The notes under the pieces: model-generated | Database searches by the model: none | Seen by the model: only the letters and a program-made list of their open reading frames with translations | What the model was told of the DNA's origin: nothing | Source of the DNA: Lachnospiraceae bacterium NC2008 | GTDB taxonomy: Bacteria > Bacillota > Clostridia > Lachnospirales > Lachnospiraceae | DNA: 64,000 nucleotides | Direction of reading: 5' to 3' | NCBI GenBank assembly: GCA_000687675.1 | Contig: JHWS01000002.1 | Span: 1 to 64,000 of the forward strand | Part shown: piece by piece, positions 63,458-64,000 of the stretch | How the letters are laid out: each line of letters begins with the position of its first letter | Position numbering within the stretch: the first letter of the stretch is position 1 | Translations under genes and position numbers: made by a program

Positions 63458-64000
63458 ATGAAACCACAAATGGTAAAGAATCTTTTGATGTCTCAGATTA
63501 AAACTGTTGCTGCCAATGCCAAGTCTTTCTGTATCGATGTTGAAAGAAATTTTTCACGGAAAAGAAAACTGACTATGGAAAGGGTTATTACTGAAATCAT
63601 TGGTATGGGAAGTGGCAGTCTTACAAATGAAATGCTGGATATCTTTAATAATAGTCTTGAAACTCCAACTTCTTCTGCTTTTTGCCAACAGCGGTGCAAG
63701 ATAACTGTGGACGCATTCGAAACAATATTTCGACTTTTTTCAGAAAAGCTGTTTGATTCTTTTGATGATGAATTACCTATATTGGCTGTGGATGGTTCAA
63801 AAATTCAAATCCCAACTAATCCCGATGATGTAGATTCTTTTTTGCCAGGCTCAAATGGTCAGAAGCCTTACAATCTTTTACATCTAAATGCACTATATAA
63901 CCTCAAGCATCAAATATATCAAGATGCGATTATCCAGAAGGTTAAGACAGCCAATGAACATCTTGCTCTTGTAGAGATGGTAGATCGTTCTTTATTACGC
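63458..64000 (+). mobile_element. IS4-family transposase, 5' part (cut by window end)
   Basis: The first 181 codons are visible. The N-terminal helical domain is followed by the first catalytic region of a DDE transposase (ILAVDGSKIQIP, with the first Asp near residue 111, then LLHLNALYNL). This fits IS4-type elements common in Lachnospiraceae. AAGGAGG precedes the ATG. The remaining catalytic residues and right end lie beyond the window, so completeness cannot be judged. Confidence 0.88.

Overview
The window is a low-GC Firmicute chromosome segment, most likely a Lachnospiraceae member related to Butyrivibrio, Pseudobutyrivibrio or Lachnospira; the genus cannot be fixed from the sequence alone. 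The reasons are strong AGGAGG ribosome sites, intrinsic terminators, a T-box leader on pheST, GTG and TTG starts, lysine- and AT-rich codon use, and several Lachnospiraceae-type families (Rpn-type PD-(D/E)XK proteins, DUF6273-LysM surface proteins, GGDEF/EAL/PilZ signalling proteins). No rRNA or convincing tRNA gene was found.

Layout. 1-420 holds the truncated end of a very long imperfect inverted repeat, probably a structured RNA. 622-3249 is ppdK. 3.5-13.4 kb is accessory: an AbiE toxin-antitoxin pair, two regulators (LysR, MerR), a hydrolase, an orphan HicB, an Rpn protein, and a HIRAN protein and a possible immunity protein followed by near-identical terminator cassettes. 13.6-29.6 kb is an AT-rich, defence-like island: a nuclease with a SEC-C tail, a pentapeptide-repeat pseudogene, two C5 cytosine methyltransferases with a restriction endonuclease, and a four-gene operon (zinc finger/TPR/degenerate DEDD exonuclease; UvrD-like helicase; triple-repeat protein; 1092-aa TerB-like/coiled-coil protein). 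That operon lies between two direct copies of the 5' end of the gene at 29800, one intact and one a remnant at 20.6-20.8 kb. I consider it the best candidate for an undescribed system.

29.8-38 kb carries a second Rpn protein, a decapitated RelE toxin gene with its intact antitoxin, lipoproteins, zinc-ribbon proteins and a diguanylate cyclase. From 38 kb the content is mostly chromosomal core: a LysR regulator divergent from metE-metF, TraX, an SseB-like protein, a LysM surface protein, hflK-hflC, pheS-pheT under a T-box, an M18 aminopeptidase, a hybrid histidine kinase, a degenerate-GGDEF/EAL protein, queA, a PilZ protein and, at the right edge, a truncated IS4-type transposase.

Working together: ppdK serves central carbon metabolism; metE and metF form the methyl-transfer end of methionine synthesis, probably controlled by the divergent LysR protein; the cyclase, EAL protein and PilZ receptor, with a hybrid kinase and a GAF-receiver protein, make a signalling set; HflKC are membrane quality-control proteins. 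Intergenic DNA is unusually rich in short repeats: an exact 17-bp-period array of parS half-sites before pheS, 13-, 31-, 34- and 40-bp tandem repeats, repeated terminator hairpins, and a shared promoter-like motif upstream of several genes.
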